Shown here one piece after another: positions 7,644 through 16,191 of a stretch of DNA of 21,524 nt. This stretch comes from DAOTUB01 sp034437455 (GTDB taxonomy: Bacteria > Chloroflexota > Anaerolineae > B4-G1), in the NCBI GenBank assembly GCA_034437455.1, contig DAOTUB010000373.1, forward strand, positions 1-21,524, read 5' to 3'. The notes beneath the pieces were generated by a model, which searched no databases, had not been told where the DNA came from, and saw only the letters and a list, made by a program, of their open reading frames with translations. Within the stretch, counting starts at the first letter, position 1. Every line of letters begins with the position of its first letter. The position numbers were made by a program, and so were the translations under genes.

Positions 7644-10526
7644 TCAGCGTCGTCGCCGCGCCCGGTCGCGAGCCTGGCGCAACCGGCTTAACGTATCGTC
7701 GTCCGGCGATGGCGGCGCCGGTTCGATGGGCGGCGGCTCTGACGATGGCGCGGCGGCAGAGGGAATGCTCTCGCTGTGTTCGACCGGTCGAGCGCCTCGC
7801 CGTCGCGCCCGCTCCCGCGCCTGGAACAGATCGCCCAGCAGGACTGGCTCGCCGATTCGCCGCGCGGCCCGCCGTTTCGGAAGGCGCTCGCGCGCCCAGG
7901 CCGCCAGGCGACGCCAGTCGGACGGCGTCAACTGCAAGCGGCGGATCGCCACGTCGAGCGGGAAGAGCAGCGCCGCCAGCAGCAACAGGGACGGCCACAA
8001 GGGGCGGGCGCGGCTGGCCGGCTGCCGGGTGGGGGTGAAAGCGGCGTCCGGCGCCTCCAGCGCGCTCCCGCCGGTGGCGCGGGCCAGCTCGCGCAACAGC
8101 GTTCCTCCCTGGCCTGTTCGCTTGTACTCGGGCGAGTAAGGGACGACCAACCCGGTCATCTGTCGCGCCACCGGCTGCCCCTCCTCGTCGCGCTGCACGA
8201 TCTGAACGAGGTAAGCGCCTGGATCGCCCACGAGGGCGCACCCCTCGTAACGACCGGCCGCCGTCTGCTCCAGCTCCACCGTCTGCTGGGAGAGTTCAGG
8301 GGCGATCAACGTTGCTGTTGTCTCCAGCAGATCGCGGGGCTGGTTGTGCTCGTCGAGCGAGTCCACCTGCACGCGCACCTCCGCGCCGTCCAGCTTCAGG
8401 CTGACCTGCACGCGCTCGTCGGCAGGCTCGGGCAGCGTCCAGCCGACCAGTTGCGCGGCAAAGGTGTTGAACCGTTCCCAGGCCAGCCAATCGGTCGCCC
8501 AGCGGCCCTGCAAATCCGAAGTCCAAGCGACCGACCGTCCCAGACCGTATTGCCACTGGGCCAGCAGCGGGTCTCCCCGCGGGCTGACGAGCGCCACCTG
8601 CGCCGTCGCTTTGGGCGTGGTCCCGTTGTAGCCTTGCAGCGCGGGCAGTGTCATTGGATCGAGGCCGCGCAAGATCGGCGTCGCGCCAGAAGGCAGCGGG
8701 TAGAACGGCTCCTCGATGATGTACGAGCCAACCGCCTTGATCGTCTCCTTCAAGAATATCTGGGGCAGGTCCCGTAGCGTCGGCGCGGGATAGTAGCGCC
8801 CGCCGCCCGCCTCGGCCAGCCCTTGCAGATACTCCGCCGAGCCGCTCCCCGCCGCCACGATGGAGAGCGTGATTCCCTCTTCGGCCAGCCGCGCCGTCAG
8901 CTCGGCATAATTGCCGGAGCGGGACCAGCCGTCGGTGAGCAGGATGATGTGCTTGACCCGCGCCTCGGTCTCGAGCAGCGCCTCTTCCGCCTGAGTCAGC
9001 CCCGCCCAGATGTTCGTCTGCCCCTCGGCCTGGATGGAGCCGACGGCGTTCTGTAGGACGGCGGCGTCGACCAACTGCTGTAACTGGAGCGCCCACAGCG
9101 CGTTCTCGTCGAAAGCGACCACGCCCAGATAGTCGAGCGGCCCCAGGACGTTGCTCGCTTTGACGATGGCGTCCTTCGCAATGTCCACTTTCGGCAAGCC
9201 GACCTCGATCCGCTCGTACTCGCCGGGGAGCGCGGTGGGGTCGTCGCAGTGGCAGCGGCCCATACTGCCTGACTTGTCGACGGCGAGCACGAGGGCGACG
9301 TTTGGTTCCTTCGTGCGGCTGCGCACGTCCATATCGACCGGCAGCGCCTCTTCCAATGGCGTGCGCAGATAGCCGCCCGCCCCGTACCCCTGCTCGCCGC
9401 CGAGCATTACCAGCCCCCGGCCCAGCTCGCGCACATAGACCGGCAGCGCCTCCATCGCATCGTCGGGGAGCGTCCCGGCGGGCACGCCAGCCAGGACGAC
9501 GGCGTCGTAACCGCTGAGGACCGCCAGCTCGGACGGCAACATCGCGGGCGCGACGACGTCCACCTCCGCGCCGGTCGAGGCGAGCGCCCGCTGGAGCGCG
9601 TCTACCTCGCCCGCCTCGCCCGCGGCGATCAACACGCGCGGCGGCCCGTAGACGACGACGAAACCGGAGGCCAGGTTGTTCTGGGGCAGCGTGTCGAGCG
9701 TGGGAACCAGTTCCACCCGGTAGCGATGAAAGCCGGTATCCTGAGTGGTAAGCGACAGTTGCACCCGGTTGGTCCCCGGCTGGAGCGAGACGGTCTTTCT
9801 GGTCAGCAGGCGGCCGTCGCCCAGGAGATACAGCGTGGCCTCCTGGGCCAGCGTGCTCTCGATCACCGCGGTCGCGGCAAAGGCCTGAGATTGGCGCACG
9901 GTCGCGGGTATTTCCAGTTCCGCCAGGTAGGCTTCCTGCTCGGCGGGCGGGGCCAGCAGGGGCACGACGGCGATCTCTGCGCCGCGCGCCGCTGCCAGGT
10001 CGGCCTGGGCCAGCGCCTCGCCGACGTTCTCCAGCCCGTCCGAGAGCAACACCAGCCGTTTCTGGCTCTCTTCCGGGAAGAGCGCCAATCCCAGCCGGAT
10101 CGCGGTGGCGACGTCGGTGCGACCGGGGCGGGGCGCGGAGGCGACGGGCGGCAGGTCGCGCTCCTCCGAGGCGAGCCGCTCGACCAGCGCGTCCTCACCA
10201 AAGGCGACGATGGCGGCCCGATCTCCGCCCGGCATCCCGGCCACCGCCTGCCGGATGAACGCTTTCGCCCGCTCCTGCTCGACGGCGGGCACGCTGTCGG
10301 ATAGGTCGAGCAGAAAGACGACGGTCAGGTCGTCGACGGGCCGCACCCACTGCGCTCCCGCCAGGCCGAGGATCAGCCCCATCCCGATCAGCAACCGCAG
10401 CGCAACACCCAGACAGCGGCGCAGCGTGGGACGCAGAGAGCGTCCCACGAAGGGCAGCGCCAGCAGCGGCAGGAATATCAGCAAGGCCCAGAGGGCGGAC
10501 GGGTTCGAGAAAGAAATGTATGGCAC
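7644..10526 (-). other. Second half of the fused VWA frame; possible separate gene start
   Basis: A GTG at 10526-10524 would start a 960-aa protein with the layout of a stand-alone double-VWA/amidotransferase-like membrane protein: SFSNPSALWALLIFLPLLAL opens the first helix. The GTG directly abuts the end of the palindromic repeat and no Shine-Dalgarno is visible before it, so independent initiation is uncertain. Listed as an alternative reading of the same frame, not as an additional gene. Confidence 0.4.
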
Positions 10527-12590
10527 GTCATTCCGAGCGAGCGCAGCGAGTCGAGGAATCTCCCATTGGAGTTGTGTTTGCCATTGCAAGTGGAGATTCC
10601 TCGACTCCCTTTGGTCGCTCGGAATGACGGAGCTGAGTAGGAGTAATGACCCTGTGTAAACTCGCGCCCCTGCCCACAGCCGGGCGAGCGCGCCGCGATA
10701 TTGCACCAGCCACTCGGCCACCAGCAGCGCCAACCCGGCCCAGGCGAGCGGCCTCCACCACTCGCGGCGCGCGGGCCGGTCGGCGGCGATGGCCTGTCCC
10801 TTCGTCCCGACCAGCTCCAACCGTTCACGGGGCGCGATGTCCGATTCGAGAGGGCTGAACCCGTTGACGGTAAAGCGGCCCAGTAGCCAGCGTTCGCCCT
10901 CTGTCTCCCCGATGACCTCGTAGACGCCGGGCGCGTCGGTGTCGCTGAAGAGAGTCTTCCCTCCGCTTACTGGCAACCGCTCGCTCGTCCCGTCGGGCCG
11001 GGTGACCCAGGCACTCTCGATCTGCGGCGACAGCGGGATGACGAGCGGTCGGCCCGGCGCGACCGTCTCTGGCAGCGCGCCGCCAGCGCCAGGAGCCAGG
11101 AAATCAACCAGATTGGCCAGCAGCAGCGGGAAGGCGACTTGCAGCGGCAGGTCAGACTGGCGCAGGTCGAAAGCGAGGATGGCCAAACGATGCTCCTCCG
11201 TCTCACCGGCGACGAGAAGCGTCGTCGTCGCTTTGTCGTCAGCGCCTCCGGCGGCGACGATGACCGGTCGCCCCCACACGGGCAGGGGCAGGCGCGCCGC
11301 TTGCTGGACGACAACCTGTTGCAGATCGACGTAATGGAGCAGCGGTTCGCTCGCGCTGGCCGGGCGCGGGATGGGCGACTCGATCTCCCCGGTGACGGAG
11401 AAAAACTCGGTTGAACGGAGCGGTCCCACAAAGAGCAGCGCGCCGGGCGGGTAATGACCTGCCTCCGGCAGGACGGTATCAAAAATAGTCAGCCAGTTCG
11501 TTTGAGGACTTGGAGATTGGTCGTCCTGGGTGGCTTTATAATCCTCCAGAGAGATGGTGGTCACTTCGACGCCAGGGAGCAGGGACAGGGCGGTTTCCAG
11601 GAAGCGGTTGCCGGGGCCGACGATCTGGATTTGAGCGCCCGAGACGCGGGGCGCTACGGCCCAAGCTCGGTCGTCGAGTGGGAGGTGATCCTGGCCCTCC
11701 AACCGTGCTTCGATCGTGGTCGTCTCGGGCGGCAGATCGGGAAAGGTCAGCGCGACCGAGTCGCCGCCGGGTAACGTCAGGTCGCGGGCGGCGACCAGCC
11801 GGGCGTCGGCGTAGATCGTCAGTCGACGCGCTGTTTTCTGGCGGCTAAAGTTAGCGACGCGGACAAAGGCCGCCAGCCCTTGCCCGGCGATGCCCGTGTC
11901 CAGCGACAGCGCGCTGATGGCCTGGTTCTCTCCCGACTGGCCGATGGGGACGTAGCGCACCTCGGCGGGACTGCTCACCCGGTCGGGCAGCGTCACACCG
12001 CCGTCGGACAGGACGACGATCTGGGCTTCCGTCGGCAAGGCCGCCTCGCCCGCGGCGACGGCAGCGGCCAGCTCCAGCGCCGTCGCCATGTCGGCCCCGC
12101 CGGTCCCGGCGCGGAGTTCGTCGAGGGCCTGGCTCAATCGCCCGCGGTCGCGGGTGCCCGAAAGCAGCACCCGCGCCTCGTCGCCAGCGGCGATGAGGGT
12201 CACGGGGACGCTGTCTGGGAGGGCCGCGGCCAGACGGCGGGCCTGGTCTGTCGCGGCTCTCAGGCGATTTGGCTCGACGTCGGCGGCGGCCATGCTGGCC
12301 GAACTGTCGATGACCAGGATCAGGTGATCGCCCGCGGCGACCGTCGTCCAGGAAAAGGGCCGGGCCAGCGCCACGATCAGCGCGATCAAAAAGAGCAGTT
12401 GCAGCAGCAGCAACCAGTTGGGGCGCAGCCGTTGCCAGGGCGCGTTCGCGGCCACGTCGCGCACCATCTCCTGCCACAAATAGACGCTGGAGACGAGCCG
12501 TTCCTCTCGCCGCAGTTTCAAAAAGTACAAAGCGATGATGACGGGCAGGAGTGCTGTCAGGGCAAAAGCCAAAGGCGCTAAAAAGTTCAT
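7644..12590 (-). CDS. BatA-like VWA protein fused in frame to a two-VWA/amidotransferase-like membrane protein
   Basis: A single open frame of 1648 aa holds what are normally two genes. Part one (about 1-640) is BatA-like: membrane segments at 8-26 and 59-78, a VWA domain with MIDAS DSSAS at 95-99 and a VVLSDGG strand, a beta-rich region, then a membrane segment near 620-640. Part two (from about 689) restarts with two membrane helices, a VWA domain with DLSDS at 762-766, a class I amidotransferase-like segment (about 980-1092, without an obvious catalytic Cys), a second VWA domain with DKSGS at 1105-1109 and the GRCHCDDP insertion, a membrane helix near 1530-1553 and a basic, Pro-rich tail. 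The junction (residues 655-688) is coded by a palindromic repeat. VWA domains bind metal and partner proteins; with the neighbouring MoxR ATPase they probably act at the membrane. No good Shine-Dalgarno precedes the ATG at 12590. Confidence 0.85.
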   Translation of the reverse strand: MNFLAPLAFALTALLPVIIALYFLKLRREERLVSSVYLWQEMVRDVAANAPWQRLRPNWLLLLQLLFLIALIVALARPFSWTTVAAGDHLILVIDSSASMAAADVEPNRLRAATDQARRLAAALPDSVPVTLIAAGDEARVLLSGTRDRGRLSQALDELRAGTGGADMATALELAAAVAAGEAALPTEAQIVVLSDGGVTLPDRVSSPAEVRYVPIGQSGENQAISALSLDTGIAGQGLAAFVRVANFSRQKTARRLTIYADARLVAARDLTLPGGDSVALTFPDLPPETTTIEARLEGQDHLPLDDRAWAVAPRVSGAQIQIVGPGNRFLETALSLLPGVEVTTISLEDYKATQDDQSPSPQTNWLTIFDTVLPEAGHYPPGALLFVGPLRSTEFFSVTGEIESPIPRPASASEPLLHYVDLQQVVVQQAARLPLPVWGRPVIVAAGGADDKATTTLLVAGETEEHRLAILAFDLRQSDLPLQVAFPLLLANLVDFLAPGAGGALPETVAPGRPLVIPLSPQIESAWVTRPDGTSERLPVSGGKTLFSDTDAPGVYEVIGETEGERWLLGRFTVNGFSPLESDIAPRERLELVGTKGQAIAADRPARREWWRPLAWAGLALLVAEWLVQYRGALARLWAGARVYTGSLLLLSSVIPSDQRESRNLHLQWQTQLQWEIPRLAALARNDVPYISFSNPSALWALLIFLPLLALPFVGRSLRPTLRRCLGVALRLLIGMGLILGLAGAQWVRPVDDLTVVFLLDLSDSVPAVEQERAKAFIRQAVAGMPGGDRAAIVAFGEDALVERLASEERDLPPVASAPRPGRTDVATAIRLGLALFPEESQKRLVLLSDGLENVGEALAQADLAAARGAEIAVVPLLAPPAEQEAYLAELEIPATVRQSQAFAATAVIESTLAQEATLYLLGDGRLLTRKTVSLQPGTNRVQLSLTTQDTGFHRYRVELVPTLDTLPQNNLASGFVVVYGPPRVLIAAGEAGEVDALQRALASTGAEVDVVAPAMLPSELAVLSGYDAVVLAGVPAGTLPDDAMEALPVYVRELGRGLVMLGGEQGYGAGGYLRTPLEEALPVDMDVRSRTKEPNVALVLAVDKSGSMGRCHCDDPTALPGEYERIEVGLPKVDIAKDAIVKASNVLGPLDYLGVVAFDENALWALQLQQLVDAAVLQNAVGSIQAEGQTNIWAGLTQAEEALLETEARVKHIILLTDGWSRSGNYAELTARLAEEGITLSIVAAGSGSAEYLQGLAEAGGGRYYPAPTLRDLPQIFLKETIKAVGSYIIEEPFYPLPSGATPILRGLDPMTLPALQGYNGTTPKATAQVALVSPRGDPLLAQWQYGLGRSVAWTSDLQGRWATDWLAWERFNTFAAQLVGWTLPEPADERVQVSLKLDGAEVRVQVDSLDEHNQPRDLLETTATLIAPELSQQTVELEQTAAGRYEGCALVGDPGAYLVQIVQRDEEGQPVARQMTGLVVPYSPEYKRTGQGGTLLRELARATGGSALEAPDAAFTPTRQPASRARPLWPSLLLLAALLFPLDVAIRRLQLTPSDWRRLAAWARERLPKRRAARRIGEPVLLGDLFQARERARRRGARPVEHSESIPSAAAPSSEPPPIEPAPPSPDDDTLSRLRQARDRARRRR
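10527..10628. repeat. 102-bp palindromic repeat, coding, copy 1
   Basis: Arms at 10527-10563 and 10592-10628 pair over 33 of 37 positions (GTCATTCCGAGCGA at the outer ends, GAGTCGAGGAATCTCC at the inner ends) around a 28-base loop. The length is exactly 34 codons and it is open in the reading frame of the VWA fusion. The same family occurs at 21232-21331; the right arms agree at 35 of 37 positions. It sits where one VWA gene should end and the next begin. Confidence 0.9.
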
Positions 12591-12600
12591 AGGGATTCTA

Positions 12601-12660
12601 ATGTGTATTACGTAATGCGTAATTTTTACGTTTTACGCAATACGCTTTACGAAATTACGT
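12601..12660. repeat. ACG/AAT-type short-motif repeat at the DUF58/VWA junction
   Basis: Imperfect units of the type TACGNAAT, TACGCAATACG and GCGTAAT run through 12605-12660, covering the last codons of the DUF58 gene and the gap before the VWA fusion. Related stretches occur at 14604-14630 and 17705-17733. On the minus strand a TAGAAT near the VWA start could serve as a -10 box, but the -35 match is poor. Confidence 0.6.
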
Positions 12661-13522
12661 CGTATTTTCTCAGGTAGGCCAGAACCAACTCCTCCAGCGG
12701 CAGCGTCGTCTCAATGAAAACGTAGTGAGCGCCGAGGTATGCGCAGGTCTGGCGCAGGTGCTCTTGCCAGGCGGCGAGGCGGGCCTGGTAGCGTTGGAGC
12801 AGGTCATAATCGGCGGTGATCTCGACGGCGTCGTCGTTCTCGCTGTCCGTCAAGCGCAGGTCACCCTCCAGCGACGGCGACGTTTCCTGCGGCGACAGCA
12901 GGTGCAGGACGGTCACCTCGAAGCGGCGGCCAGCCAGGGCGCGCAGGCCGCTCTCCCAGCCCGGCCCTAGCAGGTCGCTGATCAGCAGCAGCGGGCCGGG
13001 GTAGCGGGCGTGGGCGGTATAGTCGCGGAGCGCTGTCTTGGGATCGAGTTCGCCGCCAGCTTCCAGGCCCGCAAGCCAATTGAACCAGGTGAATGCCTGG
13101 CGCTTGCCGCGTAGGCCAGAAACCGGGTTTTTGTCAACAATCCGGTTTCTCAGCGTTGCCGCCGTCACCCGATCCAGTCCCACGAGGGCGACGTAGCCCA
13201 GCGCCGCTGCCAACCGGCGGGCGTAGATCCACTTGTCCGGCTGGCCCCAGGCCATGCTCTGGCTGGCGTCGAGCAGCAGGTGGATGGTCAGGTCCTCTTC
13301 GGCTACAAAGAGTTTGAGAAAGAGCCGCTCCAGCCGGGCGTAGGCGTTCCAATCGATCTGCCGAAAGTCGTCGCCGGGGGCGTAGGTGCGAAAGTCGGCG
13401 AACTCGATGCTGCCGCCCCGCTTGGGGCTGCGCCGCTCTCCCTGAATCTGCCCGGCCCGCATTCGCCGACTGACCAGGCAGAGGCGGTCGAGTTGAGCCA
13501 GGAATTTTGGTTCGAGAAGCAT
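12647..13522 (-). CDS. DUF58 domain protein
   Basis: The 291-aa protein (from the ATG at 13522) has the DUF58 signature at about 44-72 (FRTYAPGDDFRQIDWNAYAR), followed by a VWA-like core with DASQS at 85-89 and an ISDLL strand. DUF58 proteins are nearly always encoded beside MoxR ATPases and VWA membrane proteins, as here. They are thought to be soluble partners of the module. A TTG two codons earlier (13528) is a possible start, but the ATG is preferred. Residues about 125-135 (RNRIVDKNPVS) are coded by a palindrome and replace a loop that in relatives runs directly into the RGKRQ motif. The MoxR stop lies 24 bases upstream. The last residues (DVIS) are coded by the ACG/AAT-type repeat. Confidence 0.92.
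   Translation of the reverse strand: MLLEPKFLAQLDRLCLVSRRMRAGQIQGERRSPKRGGSIEFADFRTYAPGDDFRQIDWNAYARLERLFLKLFVAEEDLTIHLLLDASQSMAWGQPDKWIYARRLAAALGYVALVGLDRVTAATLRNRIVDKNPVSGLRGKRQAFTWFNWLAGLEAGGELDPKTALRDYTAHARYPGPLLLISDLLGPGWESGLRALAGRRFEVTVLHLLSPQETSPSLEGDLRLTDSENDDAVEITADYDLLQRYQARLAAWQEHLRQTCAYLGAHYVFIETTLPLEELVLAYLRKYDVIS
13118..13150. repeat. Palindrome inside the DUF58 gene
   Basis: Arms AGAAACCGG (13118-13126) and CCGGTTTCT (13142-13150) form a perfect 9-bp stem around a 15-base loop. It is translated in frame as part of the DUF58 protein. Confidence 0.65.
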
Positions 13523-13546
13523 TGTCAAAGTTACCTGCTTGCCAGT

Positions 13547-14530
<984 letters not shown>

Positions 14531-14555
14531 AGTTCGGCTCCTTCAAACGTGTAGC

Positions 14556-14573
14556 CGCGGATTCCATTCCGCG
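14556..14573. repeat. Short palindrome before the MoxR gene
   Basis: CGCGGA and TCCGCG pair around a 6-base centre, 26 bases upstream of the MoxR start and just ahead of its Shine-Dalgarno. Its surroundings (GTAGCCGCGGATTCC) look like a dispersed palindromic repeat. Confidence 0.45.
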
Positions 14574-14603
14574 AATGTATGCCAGCCTGTTACCCAAAAA
14601 TCA

Positions 14604-14630
14604 TCACGCATTACGCATCACGCCTCACGG
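14604..14630. repeat. ACG-type short-motif repeat at the coiled-coil/MoxR junction
   Basis: Three to four copies of [AT]CACGC/TTACGC (ATCACGCATTACGCATCACG) lie right after, and just touching, the 3' end of the gene for the coiled-coil membrane protein. They resemble the stretches at 12601-12660 and 17705-17733. Confidence 0.5.
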
Positions 14631-16187
14631 CTCCAAATGCGTAAAGTATTCCCGCACATACTCCTTCAACCCCGATGGCACATACTCCCGTTCCATCGTC
14701 TCGACGGCAGCGTCGGCGTAGCTGGCAAAGACCTCGGAGTAGGGGATGAGCGCAGCGCCGCTCGCGCCGGGTTGCGGCTGGGCGGTCTCGCGGGTCGTCT
14801 CCTCGCCCTGGTCGGTCTGGCGACCGGGCAAAAAGTCGGGATCGCCAGGCTGGCCCTGTTGCCAGGGGGCAAAGACCGTGTCCAATTCGCCTACGTCGAA
14901 GGGTTTGTTGGGAGCGGTCGGATCGCCCGCGCGGCCAGTGCGCGTGCCCGGCGGGCCGGTACGGGCCGTCGTGCCGCCTCCGCTGCCGAGAGGTCCTTGT
15001 CCTTGACCCTGCCCTGGCCTCTGAGCCTGAGCGCCCTGTCCAGCCTGAGCGAGCGCGTTGGCCGCACCCTGGGCCTGGTCGAGCGCCTGGGCGAGCGCCT
15101 GTTGCAAGGCGGCGTCGGCGCTGGCGGCGCGCAGCGCGTCGGCGGCAGCCTGGGCGGCCTGGGAGGAGGATTGGCCGCTCCGTATGCCCTGGGCCAACTG
15201 GCTGAGGGCGCTGGCGAGGGCGGCGTCGCTGCCCGCGATGCGAGCGGCGGCCTCGGCGAGGGCGTCGGCCAGGTTCTCGCGTTCCTCGGGCGACATCTCG
15301 GCGGCTTGCTCGGCAAGTTGTTCTAGCAGGCGGGCGACTTCCTCCCCCCCCTTGGGGGGGATAGAGGGGGGGGAGGTTTCGGCGGCTAGCGTGGAAAGGT
15401 CGGCGGCGAGACCCTCGAGGGCGGCGCGGCGGGCGGCGCTTTCGAGGTCGAGTTGGCGGCGCAGCGATTCCTCCAGTTTGGCTAGATCGGCCATCGCTTG
15501 TTCTCGGTCGCCGGGGTTGTTCCGCAGCGATTCTATCGCCTCGCGCAGTTGGCGCAGCAGCTCCTCGCGCTCGGCGAGATCGAGCGTCTCGTCCGCGGCC
15601 AATTCCTCCGCCAGTTCCTCCAACTGCTCCGCCTGCTCCTCGGCGGCGGCGGCGACGGCGGCCCGCTCGGCCAGGATCGCGTCCATCGGGTTTGGGAGGT
15701 AGGCGAGCAGCAGGGCGGCGGCCAGGCAGCCAGCCGCCAACGCCAGCAGGCGGGTCGGCCAGCGCAGCGGAAAGGCTTGGCTCGGATCGAGGGAGCGGGC
15801 GACGACCAGCGCGTCGCTTTGCTGAGAGGCGACGAGCGCCGCGTCGAAACGGCGGCTTTGCTCCGGGTCGTCGTGGCCCAGTTCGAGCGCGGTAGCCAAC
15901 CGGTCGCGCAGTCCCAGCTCGGCGTCGGCGCGCCGGGCGACGCGGCTCGGCGGCAGGGGGCGCAGCAGGCCGTAGCCCGGCGCGAGCAGGAGCCACAGGG
16001 CGAGCGGCGTCCAGGCCAACCGGTCGTAGCCCGCCAGCGGGATCAGGCGACCCAGCAGTTGAATCAGCGCCACCGCCAGTAGGGGCAGCCAGAGCGTGCG
16101 CGTGATCAGCGAATGTCCATCGCGCAGGCGCAGCCGCCGGCCCAGGGGGCGCAGTAAAGGTGTCAGCGTCTCGTTTCGCTCGGCCAC
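14625..16187 (-). CDS. Membrane protein with long coiled coil and A/Q-rich linker
   Basis: The 520-aa protein starts at a GTG (16187) with GGAGAG seven bases before it. Membrane helices lie at about 30-50, 58-75 and 145-165, like DUF4175-type proteins found beside MoxR clusters. A charged, heptad-like helical stretch follows (about 175-310, rich in EELAEEL and EREELLRQL), then an Ala/Gln-rich, then Gly/Gln-rich linker (to about 430), and a conserved-looking end (IPYSEVFASYADAAVETMER, then YVREYFTHLEP). It probably bridges membrane and cytoplasmic partners of the MoxR module; this is inference. Residues about 271-283 (SPPSIPPKGGEE) break the coiled coil and are coded by a C8/G8 palindrome. The permease stop lies five bases upstream. 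Confidence 0.88.
   Translation of the reverse strand: MAERNETLTPLLRPLGRRLRLRDGHSLITRTLWLPLLAVALIQLLGRLIPLAGYDRLAWTPLALWLLLAPGYGLLRPLPPSRVARRADAELGLRDRLATALELGHDDPEQSRRFDAALVASQQSDALVVARSLDPSQAFPLRWPTRLLALAAGCLAAALLLAYLPNPMDAILAERAAVAAAAEEQAEQLEELAEELAADETLDLAEREELLRQLREAIESLRNNPGDREQAMADLAKLEESLRRQLDLESAARRAALEGLAADLSTLAAETSPPSIPPKGGEEVARLLEQLAEQAAEMSPEERENLADALAEAAARIAGSDAALASALSQLAQGIRSGQSSSQAAQAAADALRAASADAALQQALAQALDQAQGAANALAQAGQGAQAQRPGQGQGQGPLGSGGGTTARTGPPGTRTGRAGDPTAPNKPFDVGELDTVFAPWQQGQPGDPDFLPGRQTDQGEETTRETAQPQPGASGAALIPYSEVFASYADAAVETMEREYVPSGLKEYVREYFTHLEP
15341..15376. repeat. C8/G8 palindromic repeat inside the coiled-coil gene
   Basis: CCT-C8-TT-G7-ATAGA-G8-AGG forms an 11-bp stem (15341-15351 with 15366-15376), and the inner G7 can also pair with the C8. 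It is read in frame as a Pro/Gly loop. The long homopolymers make it prone to slippage. Confidence 0.75.
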
Positions 16188-16191
16188 CGGT

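Noticed and set aside
12591..12640. Promoter for the VWA fusion in the repeat-rich gap
   Set aside because: A TAGAAT -10-like box exists, but the -35 match is poor and the AT-rich repeats produce such boxes by chance.
12601..12660. CRISPR-like array in the ACG/AAT repeats
   Set aside because: Units are only 8-10 bases, imperfect and without unique spacers of constant length.
15341..15376. C8/G8 hairpin as a transcription terminator
   Set aside because: It lies in the middle of an intact reading frame and has no T-run.
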